Source: Arthrobacter sp. MYb229 (GTDB lineage: Bacteria > Actinomycetota > Actinomycetes > Actinomycetales > Micrococcaceae). Taken from it: DNA of 64,000 nucleotides. Position 1 is the first letter of the stretch. Each line of letters starts with the position of its first letter. Location: NCBI RefSeq assembly GCF_002975405.1, contig NZ_PCPS01000001.1, positions 992,001 to 1,056,000 of the forward strand, read 5' to 3'. A program made the translations under genes and the position numbers. This document shows positions 44,805-55,973 of the stretch, one piece after another. The notes below the pieces were generated by a model, which did not search any database, was not told the origin of the DNA, and saw only the letters and a list, made by a program, of their open reading frames with translations.

Positions 44805-45623
44805 TCAATACAGGAAAATCGGCAGCCAGTCACGGTTGTGCGCGTGCACCAGCGCGAGGAACAGTACGAAGTCGAAGATCAAATGCACCGAGACGACGTA
44901 GGTCAGCGACTTGGTCAGCTTGAAGGTATAGCCCTGCAGCAGGGCGAAGGGGAACGTGAGAAGCGGACCCCAAGCCTGGTAGCCGATCTCCCAGAGGAAG
45001 GAAGAGAAGATCACCGCCTGCAGGATATTGGCGAGCCAGTCAGGGAAGTGGCGTCGCAGCAGCGTGAAGGTGGTGCAGATGAAGAACAGCTCATCCCAGA
45101 TGCCCACGGCGTTCACTCCGAGGAAGAGCCGCCAGAAGATGGTGGGATCCGAGGCGTCCGGCCAGTTCTGGAAGACCCCCGTGCTGATCAGGTACACCGG
45201 CAGAATGAGGAAGCCCAGCGCTACCACGCCGAGCAGATACAGTTTGGCGGCCAACGGCCATTTACGTCCGGTGTTCACCGGAAATTTGATGATCTCCTCG
45301 CGGTAGGCAAACCGTGAGACCAGCCAGGGCACCAGCACGGCCATGCCGAGCGCACCACCCATCTGGAGCATGTGCCCGATGCTCAAATCGGCATTGAGCG
45401 GAACGAAGCTGATGAGCGCCAGCCCCGCCGCGATCAGTCCCAGGTGGCGGGCGAGCTGGCGATCGATAAATGCTGCCGTGAGCACGCTGAGCACGAGCGT
45501 AGTGTAGCCCGCCGGGTCATTGGCTACGGCGAAGAGCAGCACGCCGGAGAGCGAGAGCAGTACCGCCGGCAGCAATTTCCAGCTGAGCGCGGTGCGGGGC
45601 GGATCATCTAGGGTGAGCTTCAC
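44805..45623 (-). CDS. CPBP (CAAX protease / bacteriocin-processing) family membrane protein
   Basis: About 272 residues with seven or eight hydrophobic segments. The CPBP motifs are only partly kept: WDELFFICTTFTLLRR stands where EExxxR is expected and VHLIFDF where HxxxN/D is expected; the middle motif is less clear. Active members cleave near CAAX-type motifs or give bacteriocin self-immunity. The catalytic DE for EE change leaves activity uncertain. GTG start preferred; the frame opens 11 codons upstream. Composition is again G/C-rich, so this marks the right edge of the island. Confidence 0.7.
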   Translation of the reverse strand: MKLTLDDPPRTALSWKLLPAVLLSLSGVLLFAVANDPAGYTTLVLSVLTAAFIDRQLARHLGLIAAGLALISFVPLNADLSIGHMLQMGGALGMAVLVPWLVSRFAYREEIIKFPVNTGRKWPLAAKLYLLGVVALGFLILPVYLISTGVFQNWPDASDPTIFWRLFLGVNAVGIWDELFFICTTFTLLRRHFPDWLANILQAVIFSSFLWEIGYQAWGPLLTFPFALLQGYTFKLTKSLTYVVSVHLIFDFVLFLALVHAHNRDWLPIFLY

Positions 45624-45662
45624 ACCACCAGCATGCCACCTCCGCCCGCGGCGCAAAAGGGT

Positions 45663-46238
45663 TCAGTGCAGCAGCGTGCCGAGCGAGGCGACGAAGCCGC
45701 CGAGCAGAAAAGCGCCGACGCCGATGGCCAGCGGCCGGTTGTCCATGCCCGCGCCTCCGCCCAGTGCCTGGTGGGTTACCGCGTGCCCCTTGCCGCGGCG
45801 CAGCTGGGCCCGGTTCACCGGCCAGGCGATGAAGAAGGCGACGGTCAGGGCGAGGGCCATGGCAACCCAGAAAACGGGGTTGAGGACCCCGGAGTCCATG
45901 GCTCCGGGAATGAGCAGCATGACGAGGTTATCCACGATCTCCATCGTCACGATGGACAGGGTATCGGCGGCGAGGACCAGGCCCAGGGCGGCGGACAGGG
46001 CGATGCCGCCGCGCACCAGCGGGATGGCCGACAGTGCGTAGCCGAAGAGGAAGGCCAACGAGATGGACAGCGCCACCGTCGGCAGGTTTGCCCATCCGGC
46101 CGCGGTGCCCACCAGCAGCCCGATGATTTCCCCGATGGCGCAACCGGTCAGGCAGTGCAGCGTTGCGCCCACCGCCATCGACGACATGTCATGCCCGGCG
46201 CCGTGCCCGCCGTGCCCACCGTTCGTATCGTGTTCCAT
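45663..46238 (-). CDS. DUF4396 membrane protein
   Basis: 191 residues with a His/Gly/Met-rich N-terminus (HDTNGGHGGHGAGHDMSSM) and five hydrophobic segments. GATLHCLTGCAIGEIIGLL with its Cys pair and Glu is typical of DUF4396. Such His-rich tails suggest metal binding, and relatives are found near copper and metal genes, but the function is not known. The ATG is preceded by AAGGAGAT at good spacing; the longer open frame upstream is not coding. Confidence 0.8.
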   Translation of the reverse strand: MEHDTNGGHGGHGAGHDMSSMAVGATLHCLTGCAIGEIIGLLVGTAAGWANLPTVALSISLAFLFGYALSAIPLVRGGIALSAALGLVLAADTLSIVTMEIVDNLVMLLIPGAMDSGVLNPVFWVAMALALTVAFFIAWPVNRAQLRRGKGHAVTHQALGGGAGMDNRPLAIGVGAFLLGGFVASLGTLLH

Positions 46239-46330
46239 GGATCTCCTTCCGGGTGCTTTCAGGAATCGGCTAGCCTTCCGCGGTTGTTCAGCATCATACC
46301 GCCTGCGCCGTGGCCGGCTACGTGCCCACG

Positions 46331-47503
46331 CTATGTGGCGATGCGCTTGAGGATCTGCTTGGCCACCAGCCGGTCTGCTCCGGGCAGATGGGTTGCCCGA
46401 ACGATCCAACGGCGCACCAGCAGCTGCAGCTTGTTCTTCGGCAGGAAAGTATTCGCCGCACGCCGCCCCGAGGCCTGCGCGGTGGCGATGACCGGACGCA
46501 TGGCCCGTTCATAGCCGGCCAGCGCGTTCGGCAGCTGCGCCGGCTCGGTGACTGCGGCCAAGGCCTCGCCGAGGGCTGCGGCGCCGGCAATGGCCATGGA
46601 GCCGCCCTGACCGGCAAGCAGCGATACCGCGGCCGCCGCATCTCCGAGCAGCACCACCGGACCGCGGTGCCAGCCGGACATGACCACCTGGGCTACGGCA
46701 TCGTCGTAGGGATGCTCCGGGCATAGCCGAAGCAGCCGATCCACCCGTCCATCAACTCCGGCGAAGGCCTTGCGCAGCCGCTGCCGGGGATCGCTGGGCG
46801 TCGCGTCTTCCGGTTGGCGATACACCAGGAAGGCGGCAACCTCGGTGGAACGCAGCCCGTAGATCCCGGCGGTGCGGTTGACAGTATCGCTGAGCACCAA
46901 ACGGTTCTTGAACTCCCGATTCAGCTCTGGCTCTTCAACAATGAAGGCCGCCGCCCGCATCCCCAAGGGCCGCAGGTAGTCTTCTTCGGGCCCGAAGACC
47001 GCGTCCCGGACCTTGGAATGGATCCCGTCGGCGCCCACCAAGAGCTCCGCGATTTCCCGATGCTCTTGGCCCGCTAGCTGCACCTGTACCCGAGCATCCG
47101 CCGTTTCGATCCGCTCAACCCGGGCGCCGTAGCGGATGCCAACTCGGCCCGGGGCAACATCCTGCAAGGCCTTGCGCGCCGCACCTTCCATATCCGGGCG
47201 CAAGAGCGTAAGCACTCGCCCGCCTGCCAGGTCCGAGAACTTCTGGTAATCCAGGCTTGCGGTGCGCCGGCCCTTCGCGTCAACGTATTCGGCGGCCTGC
47301 ACCCGGTAGGCAACCTCTGCCAGATAGGGGTAGAGCCCGATGCGTTCGGCGGCGCGCAGGCCGGGGCCGAAGAAGTCCATCATGTAGCCATCTGGGCGCG
47401 GCTCGGCGGAGCGTTCAAGCACCAGCACCTGCCAGCCGGCCAACCCGAGCTGGCGCGCCGCCACAAGCCCGGCAATTCCCGCTCCGATGATGATCGCCTT
47501 CAT
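46331..47503 (-). CDS. FAD-dependent monooxygenase (PHBH-like)
   Basis: About 390 residues. GxGxxG FAD motif IIGAGIAGLVAARQLGLAGWQVLVLER at the start, the DG fingerprint LLVGADGIHSKVRDAVFG in the middle, and the GD motif VVLLGDAAAAVSLLAGQGGSMAIAGA, all in the expected order for aromatic-ring hydroxylases and tetracycline-modifying relatives. The substrate is unknown. GAAGG lies just upstream of the ATG. It is divergent from leuA, 344 nt apart. Confidence 0.85.
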   Translation of the reverse strand: MKAIIIGAGIAGLVAARQLGLAGWQVLVLERSAEPRPDGYMMDFFGPGLRAAERIGLYPYLAEVAYRVQAAEYVDAKGRRTASLDYQKFSDLAGGRVLTLLRPDMEGAARKALQDVAPGRVGIRYGARVERIETADARVQVQLAGQEHREIAELLVGADGIHSKVRDAVFGPEEDYLRPLGMRAAAFIVEEPELNREFKNRLVLSDTVNRTAGIYGLRSTEVAAFLVYRQPEDATPSDPRQRLRKAFAGVDGRVDRLLRLCPEHPYDDAVAQVVMSGWHRGPVVLLGDAAAAVSLLAGQGGSMAIAGAAALGEALAAVTEPAQLPNALAGYERAMRPVIATAQASGRRAANTFLPKNKLQLLVRRWIVRATHLPGADRLVAKQILKRIAT

Positions 47504-47688
47504 CCGTAGCCCTTCCCTCAGCTCCACCGCCCGGGCCCGCGTGCAACCGGGCCTGAAATCCCATTGTTCGCACGTTTGCCCCGAGCTGTCCATGGCCATC
47601 GAGCCGATCCCGAAGATCGCTTCCACCGGCCGATGTCCACTATTTGACACAATTGAGTAGCAAATCCCGTCGCAGTTCAATGCGGTGT

Positions 47689-47694
47689 TATGCT
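47689..47694 (+). promoter_or_regulatory. Extended -10 of the leuA leader transcript
   Basis: TGT-TATGCT, 6 nt before the leader GTG. The extended TGn could make a -35 unnecessary; none is seen at 17 bp. The transcript should start at the leader start codon. Confidence 0.55.
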
Positions 47695-47700
47695 CAAAAA

Positions 47701-47757
47701 GTGCATTTCGAGCTTCTACTTCTAATCTGCCGCTGCGAGGATCCAAGAGACCGTTAG
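47701..47757 (+). CDS. leuA leader peptide
   Basis: An 18-codon frame starting GTG, reading MHFELLLLICRCEDPRDR, with four consecutive leucine codons (CTT CTA CTT CTA). It ends 90 nt before leuA and its first base is where transcription should begin. Leucine-codon leaders upstream of leuA are known in Actinobacteria; ribosome stalling at low leucyl-tRNA alters downstream RNA pairing. A stem AGACC/GGTCT spans the stop codon. Confidence 0.75.
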   Translation: MHFELLLLICRCEDPRDR

Positions 47758-49587
<1,830 letters not shown>

Positions 49588-49603
49588 CCGCTGGAAGATG
49601 CTG

Positions 49604-49646
49604 AACGCCACGGGGCACAACTTCGGTTGCGCCCCGTGGCGTTTTT
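49604..49646 (+). terminator. leuA terminator
   Basis: Perfect 13-bp stem (AACGCCACGGGGC with its complement), extended inside by CAA/TTG, then TTTTT. A strong intrinsic terminator 16 nt after the stop. Confidence 0.9.
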
Positions 49647-49680
49647 AGTCTTGCGCGGTTGAGGTGGGAGAATTGGGGAT

Positions 49681-50430
49681 GTGTCACGTTCCGGATTCGC
49701 CTCGCGCAGCTACCGCACCCGCGGTCTGGTGTTGCGCACCCATAAACTTGGCGAAGCGGACCGCATCATTACGCTGATCACCCCCACGGGCTTGGTCCGC
49801 GCCGTCGCCAAAGGCGTACGGCGCACCTCTTCGCGCCTCGGCGCCACGCTCGAGCCGTTTATGGAGGTTGATGCGCTGATCGTGATGGGACGAAATCTCG
49901 ACGTCGTCTCCCAGGCACAGCTGCGCACCCCCTACGGCCAGCAGCTGGTCACCGACTATGCGAGCTACACGGTAGCCACCGCCATGGTTGAAATTGCCGA
50001 GAAGCTGCTTGAAGCAGATGCCGATTCGACCAATAAGCAGTATCTGTTATTGCATGGTGCGATCGCGTTGCTCTCCAAGCATCGGGTTGATGCCGGAGCC
50101 GTGCTGGATTCCTATATTCTTCGCGCTCTGTCCATTGCCGGCTGGGCCCCCTCGTTCACCGATTGCGTGCGCTGCGGTGCAGCGGGGCCGCATGAGGCAC
50201 TGAATGTGCACCTGGGCGGGGTGGTTTGCCCCGCCTGCCGGCCAGCGGGATCGCTCGCCCCGCATCCGATCACCATCGGGTACCTGCAAGCCCTGCTGAC
50301 CGGCGACTGGGACACGGTCGCCCAGGGGGGACCTCGAGCGAAAAAGCAGGCAGCGGACATCGTTGCCAGTTACCTGCAATGGCACCTGGAACGTGCCGTG
50401 AAGTCATTAAGACACGTGGAGAGAACATGA
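49681..50430 (+). CDS. recO: DNA repair protein RecO
   Basis: Helps RecR load RecA on SSB-coated gaps. OB-fold N-terminus ([24 protein letters not shown]), helical C-terminal part and a zinc site CVRCG ... CPACR. 249 residues, GTG start. Its stop overlaps the uppS start as ATGA, as is usual in Actinobacteria. Confidence 0.94.
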   Translation: MSRSGFASRSYRTRGLVLRTHKLGEADRIITLITPTGLVRAVAKGVRRTSSRLGATLEPFMEVDALIVMGRNLDVVSQAQLRTPYGQQLVTDYASYTVATAMVEIAEKLLEADADSTNKQYLLLHGAIALLSKHRVDAGAVLDSYILRALSIAGWAPSFTDCVRCGAAGPHEALNVHLGGVVCPACRPAGSLAPHPITIGYLQALLTGDWDTVAQGGPRAKKQAADIVASYLQWHLERAVKSLRHVERT

Positions 50431-51233
50431 GCAAGCTTCGCCCCATCACCGGCCGTCCAGGTCCGGTCACGCCATACCCGCACCCGGATAACCCGGTGAT
50501 GCCCAGCATTCCGGCGGCGCTGATCCCCGAGCATATCGCGATCGTCATGGACGGCAACGGGCGCTGGGCGAACCAGCGCGGCCTGCCGCGTACCGAAGGG
50601 CACCGGGCCGGGGAGGCCGCGTTGCTCGATGTCATGGCCGGCGCCGTGCAGCTGGGCATCAAGCACGTCTCCGTCTACGCGTTCTCCACGGAAAACTGGA
50701 AACGCAGCCCGGAAGAGGTGCGCTTCCTCATGGGGTTCTCCCGCGATGTGCTGCGCCGCCAGCGCGATACCTTGAATTCTTGGGGTGTGCGGATCCGCTG
50801 GTCCGGACGTGAACCGCGCCTGTGGAAGTCTGTGGTCAACGAGCTTCGTGCGGCCGAGGAGCTAACCGAAGCTAATCTCGGTTGCCAGCTGACCATGTGC
50901 GTGAACTACGGCGGCCGCGCCGAAATTGGCGACGCGCTGTCCGCGATTGCCAAGGACGTCGCAGCCGGGAAGCTGAAGGCCTCGGCGGTGGGGGAGAAAA
51001 CTCTCGGCAAATACCTCTACGCCCCAGAGCTTCCGGACGTTGATCTTTTCCTGCGTACCAGCGGCGAGCAGCGCACCAGCAACTTCCTGTTGTGGCAGTC
51101 GGCCTACGCGGAAATGGTCTTCCTCGATCAGCTTTGGCCAGATGTGGACCGCAGGACGTTATTCACCGCCGTCGAGCAATTTGCGCAACGCGATCGACGT
51201 TACGGCGGGGCAGTGGATAAGCCGAAGAATTAG
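50427..51233 (+). CDS. uppS: Isoprenyl (undecaprenyl or decaprenyl) diphosphate synthase
   Basis: cis-Prenyltransferase making the polyprenyl carrier lipid for the cell wall. Signatures: [17 protein letters not shown] (catalytic Asp), [12 protein letters not shown], and the C-terminal [23 protein letters not shown]. 268 residues from the ATG overlapping recO. Its stop overlaps the stop of a convergent hydrolase gene by 4 bp. Confidence 0.95.
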   Translation: MSKLRPITGRPGPVTPYPHPDNPVMPSIPAALIPEHIAIVMDGNGRWANQRGLPRTEGHRAGEAALLDVMAGAVQLGIKHVSVYAFSTENWKRSPEEVRFLMGFSRDVLRRQRDTLNSWGVRIRWSGREPRLWKSVVNELRAAEELTEANLGCQLTMCVNYGGRAEIGDALSAIAKDVAAGKLKASAVGEKTLGKYLYAPELPDVDLFLRTSGEQRTSNFLLWQSAYAEMVFLDQLWPDVDRRTLFTAVEQFAQRDRRYGGAVDKPKN

Positions 51234-52267
51234 CGCGGCCGGTCGAGGAGCCGAAGCCACAGCGCCAGATCCCGGTAGGCGGCGGCCCTGGCAGGTTCTG
51301 CTGAGGTGAAGACGTCATGCATGGCCCCGTGGATTTGCGCGAGCGTCACGAAACTTCCCAACTTCAAGGCACGCAATCGGATCTGGTGTATGTCAATCAC
51401 CGAGTCGGTGCTCTGCATTGCCGGCGAATAGCTGGTGCTGAAATGCGAAGCGTCAGAACTGATCACAAAAATAGGTTGCGTCAGGTTCAGTCCCTTGGCG
51501 ACGGTGGCGTGTCCGTCGAGAATGGTTTTCATCCAAGCGGTAGTCGGCTGGAATGCCAGCCGCGGCCGCCATAGCCGATGGATGTCCCATTCCCCGACGC
51601 CTTGATCGCTCAAAGAATTCCAATAGTGGTCAAATTCCGGCAGTGCCAATTTACGCCGGCCATTGGTGCGGCCGATCGCTTCGAGAATTCCATGCATCGG
51701 AACGCGCAAAAATGCGGTGCCTTGAAATTCGAGCCACGGCGCATTGAGCACCAGGGCCTGGATGCGCGGGCCGGTGCGTGCCACCCACAGGCTAAGGATC
51801 AGTCCGCCTTGCGAGTGCCCCTGCCCGATGATCGGCAGGTCGGGATGGGCCGTGCCGAGCAGGTCCATGGCGGCTTCTAGTTCCTGGTCATATACCGCGA
51901 GGTCATCGACGTAGCCTGGAATTTCGTGTTCTGCCCGAAGACTGCGCCCGTAGCGCCGCAGATCCAAAGCGTAGAAATGGTATCCACGCTGATGCCAGAA
52001 TTCGGCAAGTTCGCGGTTGAAGAAGTAGTCGCTCCACCCGTGGACGCTGAGCACCACCCCGTTGAACTTTCTCAGTAGGCGGTTGCGCCAACCGGCGGGC
52101 TTGTAGCGCACGAGCGTGCCCACTGCCGGCCCCTCGGAATCGGTACCGAAGTCCAAGGTCGTATATTCGAAGCCTTCGCCTAGCGGATCTGCCACCCATT
52201 GCCCTGGGTTGGTCGTGGTGGTGAAGTCCGGCCACTGCCCGCTAGGTAAATTCGATGAGACCTTCAT
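51230..52267 (-). CDS. Alpha/beta hydrolase, monoacylglycerol-lipase-like (serine aminopeptidase S33 type)
   Basis: 345 residues. Oxyanion region [13 protein letters not shown], then [14 protein letters not shown], the nucleophile elbow GQGHSQGG, and a C-terminal acid/His pair in the part around [14 protein letters not shown]. Closest in style to PldB/monoacylglycerol lipases; substrate unknown. I choose the second ATG because TATGCT lies 7 nt before it (leaderless); the first ATG is 4 codons upstream and inside the -10 spacing. Confidence 0.85.
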   Translation of the reverse strand: MKVSSNLPSGQWPDFTTTTNPGQWVADPLGEGFEYTTLDFGTDSEGPAVGTLVRYKPAGWRNRLLRKFNGVVLSVHGWSDYFFNRELAEFWHQRGYHFYALDLRRYGRSLRAEHEIPGYVDDLAVYDQELEAAMDLLGTAHPDLPIIGQGHSQGGLILSLWVARTGPRIQALVLNAPWLEFQGTAFLRVPMHGILEAIGRTNGRRKLALPEFDHYWNSLSDQGVGEWDIHRLWRPRLAFQPTTAWMKTILDGHATVAKGLNLTQPIFVISSDASHFSTSYSPAMQSTDSVIDIHQIRLRALKLGSFVTLAQIHGAMHDVFTSAEPARAAAYRDLALWLRLLDRPR

Positions 52268-52274
52268 ATGTTGA

Positions 52275-52280
52275 AGCATA
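52275..52280 (-). promoter_or_regulatory. -10 element of the lipase-like gene
   Basis: Minus-strand TATGCT, the same hexamer as at the leuA leader, 7 nt before the ATG. No Shine-Dalgarno precedes the start. Confidence 0.45.
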
Positions 52281-52328
52281 CCGACCGCAAGTTGTCGGAA
52301 TCGGGAACTTCACGAGAAACTAGTAACC

Positions 52329-53393
52329 ATGCGCATTTATCCCCTGGTCTTCAAGCATGTTTTCACCAAGATGGATCCTGAAAAGGCCCATTACTTCGCC
52401 TTTGACGCCATCAAGCTCATGCAACGTGTGGGATTGACCAAGGCAGCCCGAAAGTTTTTTGCCCCCGATCCGAAACTCCAGCGAACCGTGATGGGGATAG
52501 ATTTTCCATCACCATTCGGCCTGGCAGCCGGGTTTGATAAGGGGGCCACCGGTATTTTGGCGTTGAGCGACATCGGTTTCGGCCATGTCGAAATCGGTAC
52601 CGTGACCGGTCAGGCGCAGCCGGGCAACCCCTTGCCACGGCTTTTCCGTCTTGTTGATGACCGTGCGGTGATCAACCGCATGGGCTTCAACAATGAAGGA
52701 GCCGAGGTCGTCGCCGCCCGCGTCGCCACCGCACGCCAGCGGCTCAAGTCCGACTATGCCGGCACCCGCCCGGTCATCGGAGTGAACATTGGCAAGACCA
52801 AGTTGGTCGAACTAGACGATGCGGTGGGCGATTACCTGCAGTCCACGCGTCAGCTGGCCAACCATGCGGATTATTTGGTGGTCAATGTTTCCAGCCCGAA
52901 CACTCCGGGCCTGCGCCTGTTGCAAAGCGTTGAGTCGCTGCGACCGCTGCTCAGCGAAGTCGGGCAGTTGGCCGATCAGGTCTCCGGCCGCCACATCCCG
53001 CTATTGGTGAAGATCGCACCGGATTTGAGCGATGAAGATCTCGCCGATGTCGCGACGTTGGCTACCGAGCTAGGCCTGGATGGGATTATCGCCACCAATA
53101 CGACGATTGGACGCGAAGACTTGTCCAGCGATGCCGCCAAGGTCGAAGAAATCGGCGCCGGCGGCTTGTCCGGTGCTCCGTTGAAAGAACGCTCGCTGGA
53201 AGTGCTTCGCCAGCTACGTGAATTGGTCCCCTCGAAGATGGCCATCATTTCCGTCGGCGGCGTGGAGAACGTCGCCGACGTCGAGACACGGCTCGCTGCG
53301 GGCGCCGATCTCGTTCAGGGGTACACCGCGTTCCTCTATGAGGGTCCGTTCTGGGCACGCGCCATCAACAAGGAACTAGCTAGCCGCCGGTAA
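52329..53393 (+). CDS. pyrD: Dihydroorotate dehydrogenase, quinone-dependent (class 2)
   Basis: Fourth step of pyrimidine synthesis, at the membrane, passing electrons to quinone. N-terminal membrane-association helices ([28 protein letters not shown]), [39 protein letters not shown] (catalytic Ser region) and [35 protein letters not shown]. 354 residues. A hairpin follows the stop. Confidence 0.95.
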   Translation: MRIYPLVFKHVFTKMDPEKAHYFAFDAIKLMQRVGLTKAARKFFAPDPKLQRTVMGIDFPSPFGLAAGFDKGATGILALSDIGFGHVEIGTVTGQAQPGNPLPRLFRLVDDRAVINRMGFNNEGAEVVAARVATARQRLKSDYAGTRPVIGVNIGKTKLVELDDAVGDYLQSTRQLANHADYLVVNVSSPNTPGLRLLQSVESLRPLLSEVGQLADQVSGRHIPLLVKIAPDLSDEDLADVATLATELGLDGIIATNTTIGREDLSSDAAKVEEIGAGGLSGAPLKERSLEVLRQLRELVPSKMAIISVGGVENVADVETRLAAGADLVQGYTAFLYEGPFWARAINKELASRR

Positions 53394-53415
53394 TCTGCTG
53401 TCGAAGGATCGGTCT

Positions 53416-53446
53416 GAAGCTCCCGAAATACCGTTTCGGGAGCTTC
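53416..53446 (+). terminator. pyrD terminator
   Basis: Perfect 13-bp stem GAAGCTCCCGAAA with its complement around a 5-nt loop. Followed by GCTGTCTC, a weak T-tract. Confidence 0.7.
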
Positions 53447-53718
53447 GCTGTCTCTGGGTGCCATTTCCCGCGTGAAAAACCGCCCAACGCTGGGGGAGAA
53501 GCTGGCCAGCCCAATGCGGCCGTGCTCATCGGCACCATCTGTTACCAAATCCAAACCTTGTGGATACTCGCAAAGAGCTGGTAAACCCGTTTACAAGGGC
53601 AAATGTGATGCAGCAGTGGCGGCACAGGCTTTTGAGTTTTATAACCTTGTAAAGCGATTCACAAGGTTTCTACGTTGTGAATGGCCTCGCTTTATGCGGG
53701 GCTGAACGACATAAAAGA
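53447..53718. other. Intergenic palindrome cluster after pyrD
   Basis: 272 nt without a convincing gene (a 77-codon plus-strand frame has no family resemblance). It holds several inverted repeats: GTAAAC-CC-GTTTAC at 53581-53594; AACCTTGT-N10-ACAAGGTT at 53643-53668; ATTCACAA-N10-TTGTGAAT at 53657-53682. The last two overlap, share the same 8-N10-8 design and have centres 14 bp apart. CCTTGT/ACAAGG occurs four times in all. It looks like a protein-binding array; the protein is unknown. Confidence 0.5.
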
Positions 53719-53746
53719 AGGGCGGATTCCATAAGGAATCCGCCCT
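53719..53746 (-). terminator. Terminator of the DUF3043 gene
   Basis: Perfect 12-bp stem AGGGCGGATTCC with its complement, 4-nt loop; on the minus strand it is followed by TCTTTTAT, so it serves the DUF3043 gene whose stop is 20 nt before it. Confidence 0.8.
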
Positions 53747-53766
53747 AGAAGATTTGGACAATGAAA

Positions 53767-54360
53767 CTAGTCGATGTCGGCGCCGCGCTTAATCTGCGGC
53801 TTCGGCAGGCGCAGCTTGCGGAACTGCATGCCGCGCATCGCCGCGTACATGCGGATTCCACGATCCATGGAGCCGAATTTAGCGACCAAGCGGCGCTTGA
53901 GCAGCACCGTAGTGACGATCAATTCGATGATCACCAGGGCGATGACAACCCACAGGGCACCCTGCACGTACATCTGTACCGAGAGGTTCTGATTGAACGT
54001 CAACGACAAGATCAGGAATGCGAAGATTACGAACATCATGAATTCGCTGAACATCCAGCGCGAGTCGATGAAGTTACGGGCATAGCGCTTCTGCGGACCC
54101 TTGTCGCGAGGCATCAGGTAGCGTTCGTCACCGGTCTCATTGGCGATGCGCAAGCGGTTCTGGGCTTCGATGCGTCGTTGACGATCGGCTTCCTTGGCTG
54201 CCTTGCGATCGGTAGGCACTAGTGGGCGCTGGCGGCTGGCTTGCTGCGCGCTGCGCTTAGGGGTCGGGCCAGTCTTGCGGCCGTCAGTTGATTCGGGAGC
54301 CAGTGCAGTCGGCTCCTCATTTGCGGGGGATTGAGAGTCATCTTTTTTACGTCCAAACAC
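53767..54360 (-). CDS. DUF3043 membrane protein
   Basis: 197 residues, typical actinobacterial DUF3043: a charged N-terminal half (PTPKRSAQQASRQRPLVP, then ERYLMPRDKGPQKRYARNFIDSRW), two membrane helices (FMMFVIFAFLILSLTF and GALWVVIALVIIELIVTTVLL) and a basic tail. Function unknown. The GTG start is 6 nt after a TAGGAT hexamer, so the mRNA is probably leaderless. Divergent from the dipeptidase. Confidence 0.88.
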   Translation of the reverse strand: MFGRKKDDSQSPANEEPTALAPESTDGRKTGPTPKRSAQQASRQRPLVPTDRKAAKEADRQRRIEAQNRLRIANETGDERYLMPRDKGPQKRYARNFIDSRWMFSEFMMFVIFAFLILSLTFNQNLSVQMYVQGALWVVIALVIIELIVTTVLLKRRLVAKFGSMDRGIRMYAAMRGMQFRKLRLPKPQIKRGADID

Positions 54361-54366
54361 GCCCCT

Positions 54367-54372
54367 ATCCTA
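54367..54372 (-). promoter_or_regulatory. -10 element of the DUF3043 gene
   Basis: Minus-strand TAGGAT, 6 nt before the GTG start. Together with the divergent TAGGCT at 54418 it packs two leaderless promoters into about 70 bp. Confidence 0.5.
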
Positions 54373-54417
54373 CCGGGTTGTTTGCGGCACAGTGACATTA
54401 GCAACCTAGGTCATTGC

Positions 54418-54423
54418 TAGGCT
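54418..54423 (+). promoter_or_regulatory. -10 element of the M20 dipeptidase gene
   Basis: TAGGCT, 6 nt before the ATG; no Shine-Dalgarno. A GTGACA lies about 20 bp upstream as a possible weak -35. Confidence 0.5.
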
Positions 54424-54429
54424 GAAGTC

Positions 54430-55839
54430 ATGACAAATAATTCTTCAGTCGTCGCCTCGAACCATGGCGTCGATGTCACTGCCCTGAAAAGTCATATCGA
54501 GAAGAACTTTGAGAAGATCCTCAAAGAGCTCGGTTCGCTGGTAGCCATCCCTGGCGTCGCTTGGGAATCCTTCGATCCGGCCAATCTGGAAGAAAGCGCT
54601 CAGGCCGTGGCCGCGCTGGCGCGTGACGCTGGCATGGAGAGCGTTGAGATTCTGCGCGAGCCAGCCGAGGATGGCGTCATGGGCGCACCGGCGGTGGTGG
54701 CTCGCCGCATGGCCCAGCCTGGCAAGCCAACCGTCCTGCTCTACGCGCATCACGATGTCCAGCCTCCTGGCAACGAAGAAGACTGGAACACTCCGGCCTT
54801 TGAAGCCACGAAGGTGGGGGAGCGGCTCTATGGCCGCGGTGCCGCGGACGATAAAGCGGGCATCATGGTGCACATTGCTTCCCTGTGCGCGGTGCTGGAT
54901 TCCGTGGCGGATTTTGGTGTCGGCGTCACCTACTTCTTCGAGGGTGAAGAAGAGGCTGGTTCGCCATCCTTCAGGAACTTCCTGGAGGCGCATCAGGACA
55001 AGCTCGCGGCCGACGTTATCGTAGTGGCCGACTCCTCTAACTGGGCCGTGGGAACTCCCGCCCTGACCAGCTCGCTGCGCGGCATGGCGGCCGCGGAAAT
55101 CACCGTGCGCTCGCTGGGGCACGCAGTTCACTCGGGCATGTTTGGCGGCCCGGTGCTCGACGCACCGGTTCTTGCAGCGAAACTCATTGCGTCATTCCAT
55201 GATGAAAATGGTTCGGTTGCCGTGCCCGGTTTGGTGGCGAACGATATCGCCGAGGTTGACTTCGATGAGTCCGAGTTCCGCCGCGACAGCTCGGTGCTTG
55301 AATCCGTTCAACTGGCAGGCACGGGCAAGATCACGGACCGCTTGTGGAATAAACCAGCGCTCAGTGTCATTGGAATGGATATGCCCAGTGTTGATCGCTC
55401 GTCCAATACCCTGATCCCGCAAACGCGCTTCAAGGTATCGATGCGTTTGGCTCCAGGACAGGAACCAAGCCAGGCCTTGGCCTCGCTGGAAGCTCATGTG
55501 AACTCCGTGGACCTGCGTGGTGCCGAGGTGCAGTTTGTGGCTACCGAAGCAGGTAGCGCCTATCAGGCGGATCTTGAAGCTTCGGCTAATGGCACCGCAC
55601 GCTGGGCCCTGGAGCAGTCGTGGGGAGTTGAGCCGGTCAGCATGGGCCTGGGTGGATCGATTCCGTTCATTGCAGATCTGCTCGACGTATTCCCGCAGGC
55701 CCAGATCCTGGTGACCGGCGTGGAAGACCCCGACTCGCGGGCGCACTCGGCTAATGAGTCGCTTCACATTGGGGACTTCCAGAAGGCGATTGTCGCAGAA
55801 GCCCTGCTGTTGGCGCGGATTAATTCCGAAGGCCTGTGA
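54430..55839 (+). CDS. M20 family metallo-dipeptidase
   Basis: Zinc-dependent peptidase of 469 residues. Metal ligands and catalytic residues are in order: LLYAHHDVQPPG (His and catalytic Asp), RGAADDKAG (bridging Asp), FFEGEEEAGSPSF (catalytic Glu pair), VVADSSNW, and the dimerisation domain with LRGMAAAEITVRSLGHAVHSGMFGG. The C-terminal His region is in SRAHSANESLHIGDFQKAI. Related to carnosinase-like and succinyl-diaminopimelate desuccinylase-like enzymes; substrate probably short peptides. Confidence 0.9.
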   Translation: MTNNSSVVASNHGVDVTALKSHIEKNFEKILKELGSLVAIPGVAWESFDPANLEESAQAVAALARDAGMESVEILREPAEDGVMGAPAVVARRMAQPGKPTVLLYAHHDVQPPGNEEDWNTPAFEATKVGERLYGRGAADDKAGIMVHIASLCAVLDSVADFGVGVTYFFEGEEEAGSPSFRNFLEAHQDKLAADVIVVADSSNWAVGTPALTSSLRGMAAAEITVRSLGHAVHSGMFGGPVLDAPVLAAKLIASFHDENGSVAVPGLVANDIAEVDFDESEFRRDSSVLESVQLAGTGKITDRLWNKPALSVIGMDMPSVDRSSNTLIPQTRFKVSMRLAPGQEPSQALASLEAHVNSVDLRGAEVQFVATEAGSAYQADLEASANGTARWALEQSWGVEPVSMGLGGSIPFIADLLDVFPQAQILVTGVEDPDSRAHSANESLHIGDFQKAIVAEALLLARINSEGL

Positions 55840-55973
55840 ACCGCGTCATACAAGGAGAAGTTCTGAGAGCATTTTCAGCGACCGCGACGTAGTATTGAAT
55901 CAAGAAAAGGCGCCATATAACCTGAAGATATTCGGGCCGACGGTGTCACACCAAGCAGTATGGGAGGAAAATC

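Noticed and set aside
53556-53565. DnaA-box-like TTGTGGATA near the palindromes
   Set aside because: Only one near match, and no cluster of boxes, dnaA or dnaN nearby; not an origin.
53472-53705. 77-codon plus-strand frame after pyrD
   Set aside because: No recognisable family, no ribosome site, and it overlaps the palindrome cluster; treated as non-coding.
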